The position numbers and the translations under genes were made by a program. A stretch of 63,945 nucleotides of DNA from Cyanobium sp. Cruz CV13-4-11. GTDB lineage: Bacteria > Cyanobacteriota > Cyanobacteriia > PCC-6307 > Cyanobiaceae. The stretch is taken from the NCBI RefSeq assembly GCF_024346055.1, contig NZ_JAGQCH010000018.1, forward strand, positions 1 through 63,945, written 5' to 3'. Below are positions 9,337-18,999 of this stretch, one piece after another (the first letter of the stretch is position 1; the number at the start of each line of letters is the position of its first letter). The notes below the pieces were generated by a model, which was not told the DNA's origin, made no database searches, and saw only the letters and a list, made by a program, of their open reading frames with translations.

Positions 9337-10228
9337 GGGGTCCGGAGCCCCCGATCAGGGTCTCCAGGGCCGTCGTCACGTTCTCCTGCCGCATCAGCGC
9401 TTCCCCCACCAGCACCGCATCGGCACCGGCGCCCACCGCCCGGTCGAGGTCGGCGCGGCTGAACAGGCCCGATTCGCTCACCAGCAGGGCCCCGCGGGCA
9501 CGCACCTGCTCACCGAAGCCCTCCATCAGCCGTTCGGTGGTGGCCAGATCCACCGTGAAGCTGGCCAGGTCGCGGTTATTGATCCCGATCAGCTCCACCC
9601 CATCGAGGGCCAGCACCCGCTCCATTTCGGTGGCGTCATGCACCTCCACCAGCACCGCCAGACCCAGGCCCCTGGCCACCTTGAGCAGGTAGGACAGATC
9701 CTGGTCCGTCAGGATCGCCGCAATCAGCAGGGCCGCGTCGGCTCCGGCGGCACGGGCCTGGAACAGCTGGTAGGGACTGAGGATGAAGTCCTTGCAGAGC
9801 AGGGGGCGCTCCACCGCCTCCCGCACAGCCACCAGCACCTCAAAGCCCCCCTGGAAGAAGCGCTTGTCGGTCAGCACCGACAGGCAGCTGGCGCCACCAT
9901 CCCGGTAGCCCCGGGCGATGGCGACGGGATCGAAATCCTCCCGGATCACCCCCTTGCTGGGGCTGGCCTTCTTGATTTCGGCGATCACCGCCGGTTTACG
10001 GCAGCTGGCACGCAGGGCCCCGCAGAAATCCAGGGTGGGGGGCAGATCCGCGATCTGCTGCTTCAGTGCGTCCAGGCTCACCCGTTCCCGGGCGGCCGTC
10101 ACCTCCCGGTCCTTCTCCCAGACGATCTCCTCGAGGATGTGGCGAGGGCTCTCCTCGGGGTGGGGGGTGCCGAATTCCAGGTGGGCCACCCGGACCGAGG
10201 GGTTGGGGGGCCGGCGACGGATGTCCAT
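9308..10228 (-). CDS. trpC: Indole-3-glycerol phosphate synthase
   Basis: A (beta/alpha)8 barrel enzyme that closes the indole ring in tryptophan biosynthesis. Seen are the conserved [13 protein letters not shown] with the catalytic lysine, LCKDFI with the second lysine, [20 protein letters not shown] and [11 protein letters not shown]. The length of 306 residues includes the N-terminal extension [20 protein letters not shown] typical of cyanobacteria, which supports the ATG at 10228. It lies one base after the lpdA stop codon, so the two are co-transcribed. Confidence 0.96.
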   Translation of the reverse strand: MDIRRRPPNPSVRVAHLEFGTPHPEESPRHILEEIVWEKDREVTAARERVSLDALKQQIADLPPTLDFCGALRASCRKPAVIAEIKKASPSKGVIREDFDPVAIARGYRDGGASCLSVLTDKRFFQGGFEVLVAVREAVERPLLCKDFILSPYQLFQARAAGADAALLIAAILTDQDLSYLLKVARGLGLAVLVEVHDATEMERVLALDGVELIGINNRDLASFTVDLATTERLMEGFGEQVRARGALLVSESGLFSRADLDRAVGAGADAVLVGEALMRQENVTTALETLIGGSGPPTPSPVATP

Positions 10229-10229
10229 C

Positions 10230-11729
10230 TCAGGCACCCACCGCCGTGGCCAGGCTGGCGGCCGCCAGCTTGTAGGCCACTTCCACCACCTCGGAAAGGG
10301 TGGGATGGGTGTGCACCTCGCTGGCCAGCTGCCGCACCCCCTGGCGCCGGGCCACCGCGTTGGCGATCTCCTGGATCAGGTCGGCCGCATGCAGGCCGTA
10401 GATGTGGGCCCCCAGCACTTCGCCGGTGTCCTTGCGGAACAGCAGCTTGAGCAGCCCGTCGCTCTCCAGCTCGGCCAGGGCCTTGGAGTTGGCCTTGAAG
10501 TAGCTGCGCACAGCTCCCAGCTCAAAGCCCTCGGCTGCGGACAGATCCTTGGCGTCGGCTTCCGAGAGCCCCACCGAACTGATCTCCGGATGGGTGAAGG
10601 TGGCGGCGGGGATGGAGCGGTAGTCGATGCGGCGGGCGTGGCCGAGGATGTTTTCGATCGCCACCGTGCCCTGGGCAGCGGCGGTATGGGCCAGCATCAT
10701 CTTTCCGGTCACGTCGCCGACGGCCCAGAGATGGGGCACCGGCGCACCGTTCGCCAGCACCCGCAGGCCGTCGTCCACCGGGATGAAGCCCCGGTTGGTC
10801 TCCACACCGACGCTGGCCAGGTTGAGCTCCTTGCTCACCGGCACCCGGCCGGTGGCCACCAGCACCGCATCCACTTCCAGGGTCTCCACCGGCTCGCGGC
10901 TGGCCATGTCGACCAGTTCGATTTTCACCGGGCATCCGGGGATGATCTTGCTGGCGAGCACGCCGGCACGGGCATCGATGTCGCGGCCATCAATCAGATG
11001 GCGGGCGGCGATCTTGGCGATGTCCGGATCAAAGGTGGGCATCACCCGATCGAGCGCCTCGATCATGGTGACTTCGCAGCCCAGGGCCGTATAGACGTCG
11101 GCGAACTCCAGGCCGATGTAGCCGCTGCCGATGATGGTGATCCAGCGGGGCAGCCACTCCAGGTTGATGGCCTCGTCGCTGGTGAACACGGTGCGGCCGT
11201 CGGTTTCGATGCCGGGCGGCACGAAGGGGTCGGAGCCGGTGGCGATGATCACCTCGCGGGCCGTGTACACCCGTTCCACCCCGCTGGCTTCTCGAACGGC
11301 CACCCGCTGGGGCCCGTCGAGCCTTCCCTTGCCGCGCAGGATCGTGGTGCCGGAACGCTCCAGGGTCTTGGTGAGATTGGTGCGGATCGTGGCCACCAGC
11401 TGCGCCGCATGGTCGGCGATCTTCTGGCGCTCGAAGCGCACCGGCGCCGCATGGATGCCGAACCCCTTGAGGTGCTCGGCGTCGGCCAGTTCCCGCACCC
11501 GGCCGCTGGCCGCCAGCAGGGCCTTGGAAGGCACACAGCCCCGGTTGACACAGGTGCCGCCCATGTCGCGGGATTCCACGATCGCCACCGTCAGGCTGTG
11601 GTCGGCCCCGTGCTTGGCCGCATCGAAACCGCCATAGCCGGCGCCGATCACGATCACGTCGAAATCGAAGCCGGAGGGGGGAGTGGCGGGTGCTGCGGTC
11701 ACCGGATGGGGCTGCATGGGTAACGGCAT
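10230..11729 (-). CDS. lpdA: Dihydrolipoyl dehydrogenase (E3)
   Basis: A 499-residue FAD-dependent disulfide oxidoreductase that reoxidises lipoyl groups of 2-oxoacid dehydrogenase and glycine cleavage complexes. FAD-binding [16 protein letters not shown] is followed by the redox-active pair in [14 protein letters not shown]. The NAD-binding [12 protein letters not shown] comes next, then ATGRVP, the second FAD motif LWAVGDVTG, and the C-terminal [11 protein letters not shown] carrying the catalytic His-Glu dyad. An alternative start is ATG 11717. It sits between a SpoU methyltransferase and trpC. Confidence 0.95.
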   Translation of the reverse strand: MPLPMQPHPVTAAPATPPSGFDFDVIVIGAGYGGFDAAKHGADHSLTVAIVESRDMGGTCVNRGCVPSKALLAASGRVRELADAEHLKGFGIHAAPVRFERQKIADHAAQLVATIRTNLTKTLERSGTTILRGKGRLDGPQRVAVREASGVERVYTAREVIIATGSDPFVPPGIETDGRTVFTSDEAINLEWLPRWITIIGSGYIGLEFADVYTALGCEVTMIEALDRVMPTFDPDIAKIAARHLIDGRDIDARAGVLASKIIPGCPVKIELVDMASREPVETLEVDAVLVATGRVPVSKELNLASVGVETNRGFIPVDDGLRVLANGAPVPHLWAVGDVTGKMMLAHTAAAQGTVAIENILGHARRIDYRSIPAATFTHPEISSVGLSEADAKDLSAAEGFELGAVRSYFKANSKALAELESDGLLKLLFRKDTGEVLGAHIYGLHAADLIQEIANAVARRQGVRQLASEVHTHPTLSEVVEVAYKLAAASLATAVGA

Positions 11730-11738
11730 TCTCCCCTG

Positions 11739-12509
11739 TCAGGGCGCGGGCCGGCCGTGGCCCTGGCGGGTGCGCTCCAGCAGCAGCAGGGCGGCCGCCG
11801 CCGCCACATTCAGCGACTCCACCGCGGGGCTGTGGGGGATCGTTACCCATTGGTCGGCCAGCCGGGCCAGCTCCGGCGCCAGCCCGGCCCCCTCGTTCCC
11901 CAGCAACAGGGCCGTGGGACGGCACCAGTCGAGCTCCCAGTAGGGCCGCACCGTCCCCACCGCCTCGGGCACCATGGCCGCCACCAGCTGCACGCCGCGG
12001 GCCTGCGCTTCGGCCAGCCGGATGTGCAGGTCAGGGGCTGGCATCCGCTCGATCGGCAGGGCCAGGACGGCGCCGCTGGAGGCCCGCAGCACCTTGGGCT
12101 GCAGCGGATCGGCCCCCTCCGCCAGCCACACCCGCTCCACCCCCGCCGCCAGGGCGGTGCGCAGCAGGGTGCCGAGGTTGCCCGGATCCTGGAGCCGGTC
12201 GAGGACCAGCACGAAGTCCGGCGGCGCCGCCGCCGGGGCGGGGAGGTCGGCGGCCTCCAGGGTGAGCAGCACCCCATCGGGGTGGCCGGTGGTGGCGGCG
12301 GCGGCCAGGACCTCGGTACTGACGGTCCGCAGCCGGCCAGCGTCCGGCAGCCGCTCCAACAGGGCGCCATGGCGCTCCAGCCAGTCGGGGGTGGCCAGCA
12401 CCAGTTGGGGCCTCAGGCCAAGCCCGAGAGCTTCCTGGAGCAGGTGGGTTCCCTCCAGCAGCAGCAGGCCCTGCTCCAGCCGGCCACTGGGTCGGTGCAG
12501 GCGGCGCAC
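11739..12509 (-). CDS. TrmH/SpoU-family RNA 2'-O-methyltransferase
   Basis: A SPOUT-class RNA methyltransferase. The three knot motifs are present: LDRLQDPGNLGTLLRTA, LLLGNEGAGL and IPHSPAVESLNVAAAAALLL. The N-terminal RNA-binding subdomain is represented by LLLLEGTHLLQEAL. Which rRNA or tRNA position is modified cannot be told. The start is uncertain. GTG 12509 is the first usual start, but the open frame continues upstream reading EPIRSVRNPLIQA, the part normally found at the family N terminus, with no ATG, GTG or TTG before the preceding gene. A rare start codon is possible. lpdA follows after 9 bp. Confidence 0.85.
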   Translation of the reverse strand: MRRLHRPSGRLEQGLLLLEGTHLLQEALGLGLRPQLVLATPDWLERHGALLERLPDAGRLRTVSTEVLAAAATTGHPDGVLLTLEAADLPAPAAAPPDFVLVLDRLQDPGNLGTLLRTALAAGVERVWLAEGADPLQPKVLRASSGAVLALPIERMPAPDLHIRLAEAQARGVQLVAAMVPEAVGTVRPYWELDWCRPTALLLGNEGAGLAPELARLADQWVTIPHSPAVESLNVAAAAALLLLERTRQGHGRPAP

Positions 12510-12595
12510 CGCCTGGATGAGGGGATTGCGGACGCTGCGGATCGGCTCGCCGCCCGGGGTCGGGCCGTGCAGGTCAGGGGAGGGGCCCGTTGGCG

Positions 12596-12844
12596 TCAGA
12601 TCGTCTTGCGGCGCCGGAGCTTGAGGTGATCTTGAATGACGAGGTCGTCGTCGTTGAGATCGAGACCCTTAAAGGCAGCCACCTCACCGCGGATGCCTTC
12701 AGCCTTGAGATTGGCGACCAGACGGTCGATCACGATGTCCTCCACCTTGATCTGGTCGTAGCCATCCGGAGTGAGTCGCTCCAGAAACTTGCCGATGTTC
12801 GCTGCGACGACATCGGAGGCGTTGGTGATCTTGAGAACAATCAT
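12596..12844 (-). CDS. Small conserved hypothetical protein
   Basis: An 82-residue acidic soluble protein starting MIVLKITNASDVVAANIGKF and ending RRRKTI. No signal or membrane segment is seen. It resembles a short picocyanobacterial protein of unknown role. The ATG at 12844 is preferred over the in-frame ATG at 12895, because the longer form would run into the upstream tRNA-Leu gene. The tRNA ends 11 bp before it and both probably share a transcript. Confidence 0.6.
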   Translation of the reverse strand: MIVLKITNASDVVAANIGKFLERLTPDGYDQIKVEDIVIDRLVANLKAEGIRGEVAAFKGLDLNDDDLVIQDHLKLRRRKTI

Positions 12845-12855
12845 GGAGTGATCAT

Positions 12856-12938
12856 GCGGATGGGGAGACTTGAACTCCCACGACATTGCTGCCACTAGTA
12901 CCTGAAACTAGCGCGTCTACCAATTCCGCCACATCCGC
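12856..12938 (-). tRNA. tRNA-Leu (anticodon CAG)
   Basis: Reading the minus strand: acceptor GCGGATG pairs with CATCCGC, the D arm contains AATTGGTAGAC, and anticodon stem CTAGT/ACTAG encloses loop TTCAGGT, giving CAG. A long class II variable arm follows, then T arm GGGAG-TTCAAGT-CTCCC. CCA is not encoded. Confidence 0.93.
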
Positions 12939-13111
12939 GGGCGTTAGCCGCCACGGAAATCCGCGGCGCTTCAGGGAGCATAAATCATCACCGGTGGAGC
13001 CACCCCGCTTGACCGGCCAGCGGCAGCGAGACAGTTTGAGTGGCGACCCCCTAGACGAAGGGATCAATCGTTGTCAAGATGCCCCAGAAATTGATACCAG
13101 GACTCCCGTCC

Positions 13112-14419
13112 ATGACCGTATCCCCCATGCCTGTCAAGGCCATCGCCGGCACCAGGCTGGAGATCAGTGGTGGACGGCGACTGGAAGGCGAACTGAGGGT
13201 CAGCGGCGCCAAGAATTCGGCCTTGGTGCTGATGGCCGCCTGCCTGCTCACCGAAGACGGGCTGCGTCTCAGCAATGTTCCCCCCCTCACCGACATCACG
13301 GCGATGGGGGAGATCCTTGCCGCCCTGGGGGTGCGGGTGCAGCGGGGCGGCGACGCGATCGTGCTTCACGGTGACCACATCACCACCGCCGCCCCGCCCT
13401 ACGAGCTGGTCAACAGTCTGCGGGCCAGCTTCTTCTGCATCGGCCCCCTGCTGGCCCGCATGGGCATGGCCCAGGTGCCCCTGCCCGGTGGTTGCCAGAT
13501 CGGCACCCGGCCCGTTGTGGAGCACGTCAAGGGATTGAAGGCCCTCGGCGCCCAGGTCACCATTGAGCACGGCGTGGTCACCGCCGTGGTGCCCGGTCGC
13601 CAGCGCCGCCTCACCGGCGGCCACATCCACCTCGACTGCCCCAGCGTCGGCGCCACCGAGACCCTGATGATGGCGGCCGCCCTGGCCGATGGCGAGACGG
13701 TCATCGACAACGCGGCCCAGGAGCCGGAGGTGATCGACCTGGCCCGGCTGCTGCTGGCCATGGGGGCCAAGGTGCGCGGCGCCGGCACCCCCACGATCAC
13801 CATCGATGGCGTGGAGCGGCTGCACGGGGCCGACTACGCCGTCATCCCCGACCGCATCGAGGCGGGCACCTTCCTGCTGGCCGGGGCGATCACCCGCTCC
13901 CGGCTGCGGGTGTTCCCCGCCCTGCCCGAGCACCTGGGCGCCGTGATCACCAAACTCGAGGAGGCGGGCTGCCGCATCGAGGCCGACGGCCAGGGGCTGA
14001 TCCTCAGCGCCGACAAGGTGCGCGCGGTGGATCTGCGCACCCAGCCCTTCCCCGGCTTCCCCACCGACCTGCAGGCCCCGTTCATGGCCCTGCTGGCCAC
14101 CGCCGAAGGCACCAGCATGGTGGTGGAGAACATCTTCGAGAACCGCCTGCAGCACGTGGCCGAACTGCAGCGCATGGGGGCCGACATCCGCATGCAGGGC
14201 AACACCGCCTGCGTGGAGGGGGTGGCCCGGCTCAGCGGCGCCCCGGTGCACGGCACCGACCTGCGCGCCTCCGCCGCCATGGTGCTGGCGGGCCTCGCCG
14301 CCGACGGCATCACCACCGTGCGGGGCCTGGAATATCTGGATCGGGGCTACGCCGACCTGGAGGGCAAACTCAATGCCGCCGGGGCCTCGATCCGCAGGCT
14401 GCCCTCTGTCGCGTCCTAG
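13112..14419 (+). CDS. murA: UDP-N-acetylglucosamine 1-carboxyvinyltransferase (MurA)
   Basis: The enzyme catalyses the first committed step of peptidoglycan synthesis, transferring enolpyruvate from PEP. The N-terminal [15 protein letters not shown] and the catalytic-cysteine loop [13 protein letters not shown] (the fosfomycin target cysteine) are intact. [17 protein letters not shown] and the C-terminal [17 protein letters not shown] also follow the family. About 435 residues. ATG 13112 was chosen with an AGGA element upstream; ATG 13079 in frame is an alternative. tRNA-Leu(CAA) follows within 31 bp. Confidence 0.95.
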   Translation: MTVSPMPVKAIAGTRLEISGGRRLEGELRVSGAKNSALVLMAACLLTEDGLRLSNVPPLTDITAMGEILAALGVRVQRGGDAIVLHGDHITTAAPPYELVNSLRASFFCIGPLLARMGMAQVPLPGGCQIGTRPVVEHVKGLKALGAQVTIEHGVVTAVVPGRQRRLTGGHIHLDCPSVGATETLMMAAALADGETVIDNAAQEPEVIDLARLLLAMGAKVRGAGTPTITIDGVERLHGADYAVIPDRIEAGTFLLAGAITRSRLRVFPALPEHLGAVITKLEEAGCRIEADGQGLILSADKVRAVDLRTQPFPGFPTDLQAPFMALLATAEGTSMVVENIFENRLQHVAELQRMGADIRMQGNTACVEGVARLSGAPVHGTDLRASAAMVLAGLAADGITTVRGLEYLDRGYADLEGKLNAAGASIRRLPSVAS

Positions 14420-14449
14420 CCAACGGTCGCGACCTAGAGTCGTCGCTTC

Positions 14450-14531
14450 GGGAGCGTGCCGGAATTGGTAGACGGACTCGACTCAAAATCGAGCGCCTTC
14501 GGGCATGTGGGTTCGAGTCCCACCGCTCCCA
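14450..14531 (+). tRNA. tRNA-Leu (anticodon CAA)
   Basis: Acceptor GGGAGCG pairs with CGCTCCC, followed by discriminator A. The D arm has AATTGGTAGAC. Anticodon stem CTCGA/TCGAG holds loop CTCAAAA, giving CAA. A class II variable arm and T arm GTGGG-TTCGAGT-CCCAC follow. CCA is not encoded. Confidence 0.95.
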
Positions 14532-14542
14532 TCGAACCGGTG

Positions 14543-15721
14543 ATGGACACCTATGCCCGTTACCCCCTGGAACTGAAGCGGGGTCGTGGGGTCTGGGTGT
14601 GGGATCAACAGGGCCGGCGCCACCTCGACATGGTGGCCGGCATCGCCGTCTGCACCCTGGGCCACAGCGATCCGGTGCTGCAACGGCGTCTCTGCAGGCA
14701 GCTGGGCCGGCTCCAGCACGTCTCCAACCTCTACCGGATCCCGGAACAGGAGGCGCTGGCCGCGGCGATCACCGCCCGCAGCTGCACCGACCGGGTCTTC
14801 TTCTGCAATTCCGGCGCCGAAGCCAACGAGGCCGCCATCAAGCTGGCGCGCAAGCACGGCCATCTGGTGCGCGGCATCGCCGAGCCCCTGATCCTCACCG
14901 CCCAGGCCAGCTTCCACGGCCGCACCCTGGCGGCGGTGACCGCCACGGGCCAGCCCAAGTACCACCAGGGCTTCGAGCCGATGGTGTCGGGCTTCCGCTA
15001 CTTCCCCTACAACGACACCGCCGGCTTCGAAGCGCTGCTGGCCGCCTGTGAAGCCGAAGGTCCGCGGGTGGCGGCGGTGCTGCTCGAACCCCTCCAGGGG
15101 GAGGGCGGGGTCAACCCCGGTGATCCGGCCTTCTTTCGGCGCGTGCGGGAGCTCTGCGACGCCCACCAGATCCTGCTGATCTTCGACGAGGTGCAGATCG
15201 GCGTCGGCCGCAGCGGCCGCTGGTGGGGCTACGAACAGCTGGGGGTGGAGCCTGACGCCCTGACCATGGCCAAGGGCCTGGGCGGCGGCATCCCCATCGG
15301 CGCCCTGGCGGTCAAGGCCGCGGTCGACCACTTCCGCCCCGGCGACCACGCCAGCACCTTCGGCGGCAACCCCTTCGCCTGCCGGGCCGGCCTCACGGTG
15401 ATCGAGGAGATCGAACGCCGGGGCCTGCTGGCCAAGGTGAGCGCCCATGGCGAGCTGCTCCGGTCCCTGCTCCAGGAGCTGGTGGCCCGGCACCCCGAGC
15501 GGCTGGCCGGCGAGCGCGGCTGGGGTCTGCTGCGGGGCCTGGTGCTGCGCGAGGGCGGGCCCACGGCTCCGGAGATCGTCAAGGCGGCCATGGCGGAAAG
15601 CCTGCTGCTGGTGCCGGCCGGGCCCGGGGTGGTCCGGTTCGTGCCGCCGCTGGTGATCAAGCCCCGCCAGCTGCGCAAGGCTGTGAAGCGCCTGGAGAAG
15701 GCTCTCCACAGCCTGGCCTGA
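14543..15721 (+). CDS. argD: Acetylornithine aminotransferase
   Basis: A 392-residue class III PLP aminotransferase of arginine biosynthesis that makes N-acetylornithine from the semialdehyde. The start MDTYARYPLELKRGRG is typical. FCNSGAEANEAAIKLAR, the PLP-pairing FDEVQIGVGRSG, lysine-containing TMAKGLGGGIPIGA and STFGGNPFACRAG are all clear. ATG 14543 lies only 11 bp after the tRNA-Leu gene. folC follows 12 bp after its stop. Confidence 0.95.
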   Translation: MDTYARYPLELKRGRGVWVWDQQGRRHLDMVAGIAVCTLGHSDPVLQRRLCRQLGRLQHVSNLYRIPEQEALAAAITARSCTDRVFFCNSGAEANEAAIKLARKHGHLVRGIAEPLILTAQASFHGRTLAAVTATGQPKYHQGFEPMVSGFRYFPYNDTAGFEALLAACEAEGPRVAAVLLEPLQGEGGVNPGDPAFFRRVRELCDAHQILLIFDEVQIGVGRSGRWWGYEQLGVEPDALTMAKGLGGGIPIGALAVKAAVDHFRPGDHASTFGGNPFACRAGLTVIEEIERRGLLAKVSAHGELLRSLLQELVARHPERLAGERGWGLLRGLVLREGGPTAPEIVKAAMAESLLLVPAGPGVVRFVPPLVIKPRQLRKAVKRLEKALHSLA

Positions 15722-15733
15722 TCCGTTCTGTCC

Positions 15734-17050
15734 GTGCCGTCCCCGCTGCCCCCCCCGGTCAACCTGGGCGACCTGCTCGAACCCTTCGCCCGCCGCGGCG
15801 TCGACCTGGGCCTGGAGCGGCTAGCCGGCGCCCTGGCCGAGGCGGGCCATCCGGAACGGTGCTTTGCCGCCGCCCAGGTGGCCGGCACCAACGGCAAGGG
15901 CTCGATCTGCACCTTCCTGCACGCGATCCTGCAGGCCGCCGGCGTGCACGTGGGCACCTACCGCTCCCCCCATCTGGTGAGCTGGTGCGAGCGCATCCAG
16001 ATCGATGACGCCTGGATCACGCCGGCCACCCTGCGGGACGAGCTGGCCCGCTGGCAGCCCCTCGCCCGCCGCCACCGGCTCACCCCCTTCGAGCTGATCA
16101 CGGCCGCGGCCTTCGAGCATTTCGCCCACGAACGGGTGGATCTGGCGGTGCTGGAGGTGGGCCTGGGGGGACGGCTCGATGCCACCACCCTCCACCCCCA
16201 CCGGCCCGTGATCGGCTTCGGGGCCATCGGCCTCGACCACCGCGAACACCTGGGCGACACCCTGGCCGCCATCGCCGCCGAGAAGGCCGCCGTGATGGGG
16301 GCGGGCTGCCGGGCCTTCAGCGCCGCCCAGGAGCCCGAGGCCCGCCGGGTGCTGGAGGCTGAAGCGCTGCGTTGCGGCGCCAGCCTGCAGTGGCTCGACC
16401 CCCTGCCTGCCGTGGCCGATGGCGGACCCGAGCTCGGCCTGGCGGGGGAGCTGCAACGCCACAACGGCGCCGTGGCCGTGGCCATGGCCCGGGCCCTGAC
16501 GGCCCCGGACGGTCCGCTGGCCGGCAGGCCCCTCGACGAGGGCATGGTCCGCGCCGGCCTGGCGGCGGCCCGCTGGCCCGGGCGGCTGGAGCGGCAGCGC
16601 TGGCGGGGCCGCGAGCTGCTGATCGATGGCGCCCACAATCCCCCGGCGGCGGCGGCCCTGCGCCGCGAACTCGACCGGCTCGACGGCGGCCTCGAAGGCG
16701 CCCGGCCGCGCCGCTGGTTGCTGGGCATCCAGCGCCACAAGGAGGGGGCGGCGATGCTGGAGCTGCTGCTGGGTCCCGGTGATCGGGCCGTGGTGGTGGC
16801 GGTGCCGGAGCATGCCAGCTGGTCGCGGCAGGAGCTGGCCGCCGCCTGTCCCGGCCTGGCCGACCAGCTGGAGGAGGCCGCCAGCCTCGAAGCCGGACTG
16901 GACAGCCTGCTGGCCCCCGGCCCGCTGCCGCTGGTGGCCGGCTCCCTGTTCCTACTGGGGGCCGTGCTGCCGCTGCTCGCTACGCCCCAGGCTGACGAAG
17001 CCCCGGGGCTGGGCCAGCCTGGGGAGGTCCCCGGCAGCCACGGCCCATGA
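15734..17050 (+). CDS. folC: Folylpolyglutamate/dihydrofolate synthase
   Basis: A 438-residue Mur-ligase-fold enzyme that adds glutamate to folates and, in many bacteria, converts dihydropteroate to dihydrofolate. The P-loop VAGTNGKGS, RSPHLVSWCERI, VLEVGLGGRLDAT and the C-terminal-domain LIDGAHNPPAAAALR are present. It starts with GTG, 12 bp after argD. The stop overlaps the next gene by four bases (ATGA), indicating coupling. Confidence 0.92.
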   Translation: MPSPLPPPVNLGDLLEPFARRGVDLGLERLAGALAEAGHPERCFAAAQVAGTNGKGSICTFLHAILQAAGVHVGTYRSPHLVSWCERIQIDDAWITPATLRDELARWQPLARRHRLTPFELITAAAFEHFAHERVDLAVLEVGLGGRLDATTLHPHRPVIGFGAIGLDHREHLGDTLAAIAAEKAAVMGAGCRAFSAAQEPEARRVLEAEALRCGASLQWLDPLPAVADGGPELGLAGELQRHNGAVAVAMARALTAPDGPLAGRPLDEGMVRAGLAAARWPGRLERQRWRGRELLIDGAHNPPAAAALRRELDRLDGGLEGARPRRWLLGIQRHKEGAAMLELLLGPGDRAVVVAVPEHASWSRQELAAACPGLADQLEEAASLEAGLDSLLAPGPLPLVAGSLFLLGAVLPLLATPQADEAPGLGQPGEVPGSHGP

Positions 17051-17601
17051 CGACGGCCCCCGCCTCCGATGCCCCCAGGCCCACCGGCAGCCACCGTCGG
17101 CCGGGCCTGCGCCTGGGCTTGGCCGGCCCGCTGCTGGGTCTGCTGCTGGGTCTGCTGCTGCTGGCCCCCTCCGGCGCCCTGGCGGACTTTCAGGACCGGG
17201 TCGACTACACCCTCACCAACCAGAGCGGCAAGGACTTCAGCGGCCAGCAGCTGGCCGGCAGTTCCTTCGCCGGTGCCACGGCCCGCCAGTCCATTTTCAG
17301 GGAGGCCGATCTGCACGGGGCGATCCTCACCCAGGCGGCCTTCCCCGACGCCGACTTCCGCGGCGCCGATCTCAGTGACGCCCTGATGGACAAGGTGGAC
17401 ATGAGCGGCACCGACCTGACCGGCGCGGTGCTGCGCGGAGCGATCGCCTCCGGCAGCAACTTCACCGGCGCCACGGTCACCGATGCGGACTTCACCGACG
17501 CCCTGCTCGACCGGGTGGACCAGCGCCACCTCTGCCGCGACGCCCGCGGCACCAACCCGGTGACCGGCGTCGACACCCGCCTGAGCCTGGAGTGCGGCTG
17601 A
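17047..17601 (+). CDS. Pentapeptide-repeat protein with signal sequence
   Basis: A 184-residue protein. The N terminus has basic residues followed by a Leu-rich hydrophobic core (LGLAGPLLGLLLGLLLLAPS) ending GALAD, a likely signal peptide directing it to the thylakoid lumen or periplasm. From about residue 60 to 150 the A(D/N)LxX repeat gives a right-handed beta-helix: DFSGQQLAGSSFAGA, DADFRGADLSDALMDKV and similar blocks. The C terminus carries two cysteines (HLCRDARG and LECG) that could form a disulfide. Similar short lumenal pentapeptide proteins are common in cyanobacteria and mostly lack an assigned role. It overlaps folC by 4 bp. Confidence 0.8.
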   Translation: MTTAPASDAPRPTGSHRRPGLRLGLAGPLLGLLLGLLLLAPSGALADFQDRVDYTLTNQSGKDFSGQQLAGSSFAGATARQSIFREADLHGAILTQAAFPDADFRGADLSDALMDKVDMSGTDLTGAVLRGAIASGSNFTGATVTDADFTDALLDRVDQRHLCRDARGTNPVTGVDTRLSLECG

Positions 17602-17619
17602 GGCGCTGGGCGCCCACCC

Positions 17620-18999
17620 CTACCCCACCCAGCCCCTGAGTTTGCCGGGGTTCATCAGCCCGGCCGGGTCGTAGGCGGCCTTGGCCGCCACCTGATCGGC
17701 GTCCACCACCCCCAGGCCACCGTCCTCGACGGTGATCACGTGGGGGTCGAACGGCACCGCCCCCAGCTCACGGCACTGGGCAACGAGGTCGGCCAGGGCC
17801 TGGGGTCCCTGCCAGCGCACCAGGGGCAGGGCCGTCAACCGCGGCGCCCCCAGGTGGCGCACGGCCTCCAGGTGCCAGAGCACGTCGCTGCCCCAGCGCT
17901 GGCGCACGGCCTCCAGCAGGGGCGCCTCCGGCCGGGGCAGCAGCAGCTGCAGATAGGTCCAGTCGGGGGCCTGGGCCCGCCAGTGCAGGGTGGTGTGGTT
18001 CCAGGTGAGTTCCCCCAGGGGCAGGCCCCGACCCCGGCCCGCCTCCGGGCGGAGGCCCTGCCAGCGGAGCTGGCCGCCCCGGGCCGCCAGCCAGCCGGGC
18101 AGCAGCTCGAGGGTGTCGGGGGCGACGTGCAGCAGCAGCCGGTGCTCACCAGGAGCAGCGGCGGGACAGCCGGCAGGCCAGGGCATCCGGGCCGCCACCG
18201 GGGCCTCCAGCAGGCAGAGGGCGTTGAGCAGCAGGGCCGTGGTCGGCAGCTCCCGGGAGACCTCCAGGGCCGCCTCCCAGCGACTGAAGCCCACCACCAC
18301 CTGGTGCCAGGCCACCGCCTCGGTGGTGGCCAGCCGCAGGGCGGTGATGATGCCGTTGGTGCCGTAGGCGTGGTTGAGGGGCGCGCTGGCGGCGGCGTCG
18401 AGCCGCAGCAGCCGGGGTTCGGCTTCCAGCGTCACCACCTCCAGACCCAGCAGGTGGCCGGGGTCGCGCAGGAAGCCCCAGCGCAGGGAGCCGAGGCCGC
18501 CCGATCCCCCGGCGATGAAGCCCCCCAGGGTGGCGCTGCGGTAGGTGCTCGGGGCCAGCCGCAGGGCCCGGCCCTGGACGGCCAGCTGGCCGTCCAGGTG
18601 GGCCAGGGTGCAGCCGGCTTCCGCCTCCACCACGCCACTGTCCGGGTCCACCGACCGCAGCCGGTTGAGGCCGCTCAGGTCGAGCACCAACCCACCGGCC
18701 AGGGGCACGCACTGGCCGTAGTTGCCGGTGCCGGCGCCCCGCAGCGTCAGTGGCACCCGGTGGCGGGCGCAGGCCCCGGCCACCACCATCACCTGCTCCG
18801 GCCGCTCCACCTTCACCGCCAGCTGGGCGCACCGGCCCTTGAGCAGGGGCTCCAGCACGGGCGAATAGTCATGGAAGTCGGCCGAGAGCCGGCCCAGCTC
18901 GGCGGGGGAAAGGATCGGCGTCAACCCCAACGGGCTGGCGCCCAGTTCGTCGACCAGGGCGCGGATTCGATCGGGATCAACCGGTCTGAAGTCATCCAT
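17620..18999 (-). CDS. FAD-binding oxidoreductase (GlcD/VAO type)
   Basis: A 459-residue flavoprotein of the FAD-linked oxidase family. The nucleotide-binding region is VKVERPEQVMVVAGACARHRVP split into motifs, with LRGAGTGNYGQCVPLAGGLVLD. The substrate-side LGGFIAGGSGGLGSLRWG and the C-terminal AYDPAGLMNPGKL are also typical of glycolate- and lactate-oxidase-like proteins. No iron-sulfur segment is present. The substrate is unknown. Its 5' end overlaps the upstream amidohydrolase by 8 bp, so they form one transcript with DUF4359. Confidence 0.82.
   Translation of the reverse strand: MDDFRPVDPDRIRALVDELGASPLGLTPILSPAELGRLSADFHDYSPVLEPLLKGRCAQLAVKVERPEQVMVVAGACARHRVPLTLRGAGTGNYGQCVPLAGGLVLDLSGLNRLRSVDPDSGVVEAEAGCTLAHLDGQLAVQGRALRLAPSTYRSATLGGFIAGGSGGLGSLRWGFLRDPGHLLGLEVVTLEAEPRLLRLDAAASAPLNHAYGTNGIITALRLATTEAVAWHQVVVGFSRWEAALEVSRELPTTALLLNALCLLEAPVAARMPWPAGCPAAAPGEHRLLLHVAPDTLELLPGWLAARGGQLRWQGLRPEAGRGRGLPLGELTWNHTTLHWRAQAPDWTYLQLLLPRPEAPLLEAVRQRWGSDVLWHLEAVRHLGAPRLTALPLVRWQGPQALADLVAQCRELGAVPFDPHVITVEDGGLGVVDADQVAAKAAYDPAGLMNPGKLRGWVG

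Noticed and set aside
8343..9692. A 449-codon open frame on the plus strand crossing rpsD and trpC
   Set aside because: It is made of an rpsD shadow, the broken methyltransferase and trpC antisense. Only the middle part has protein features.
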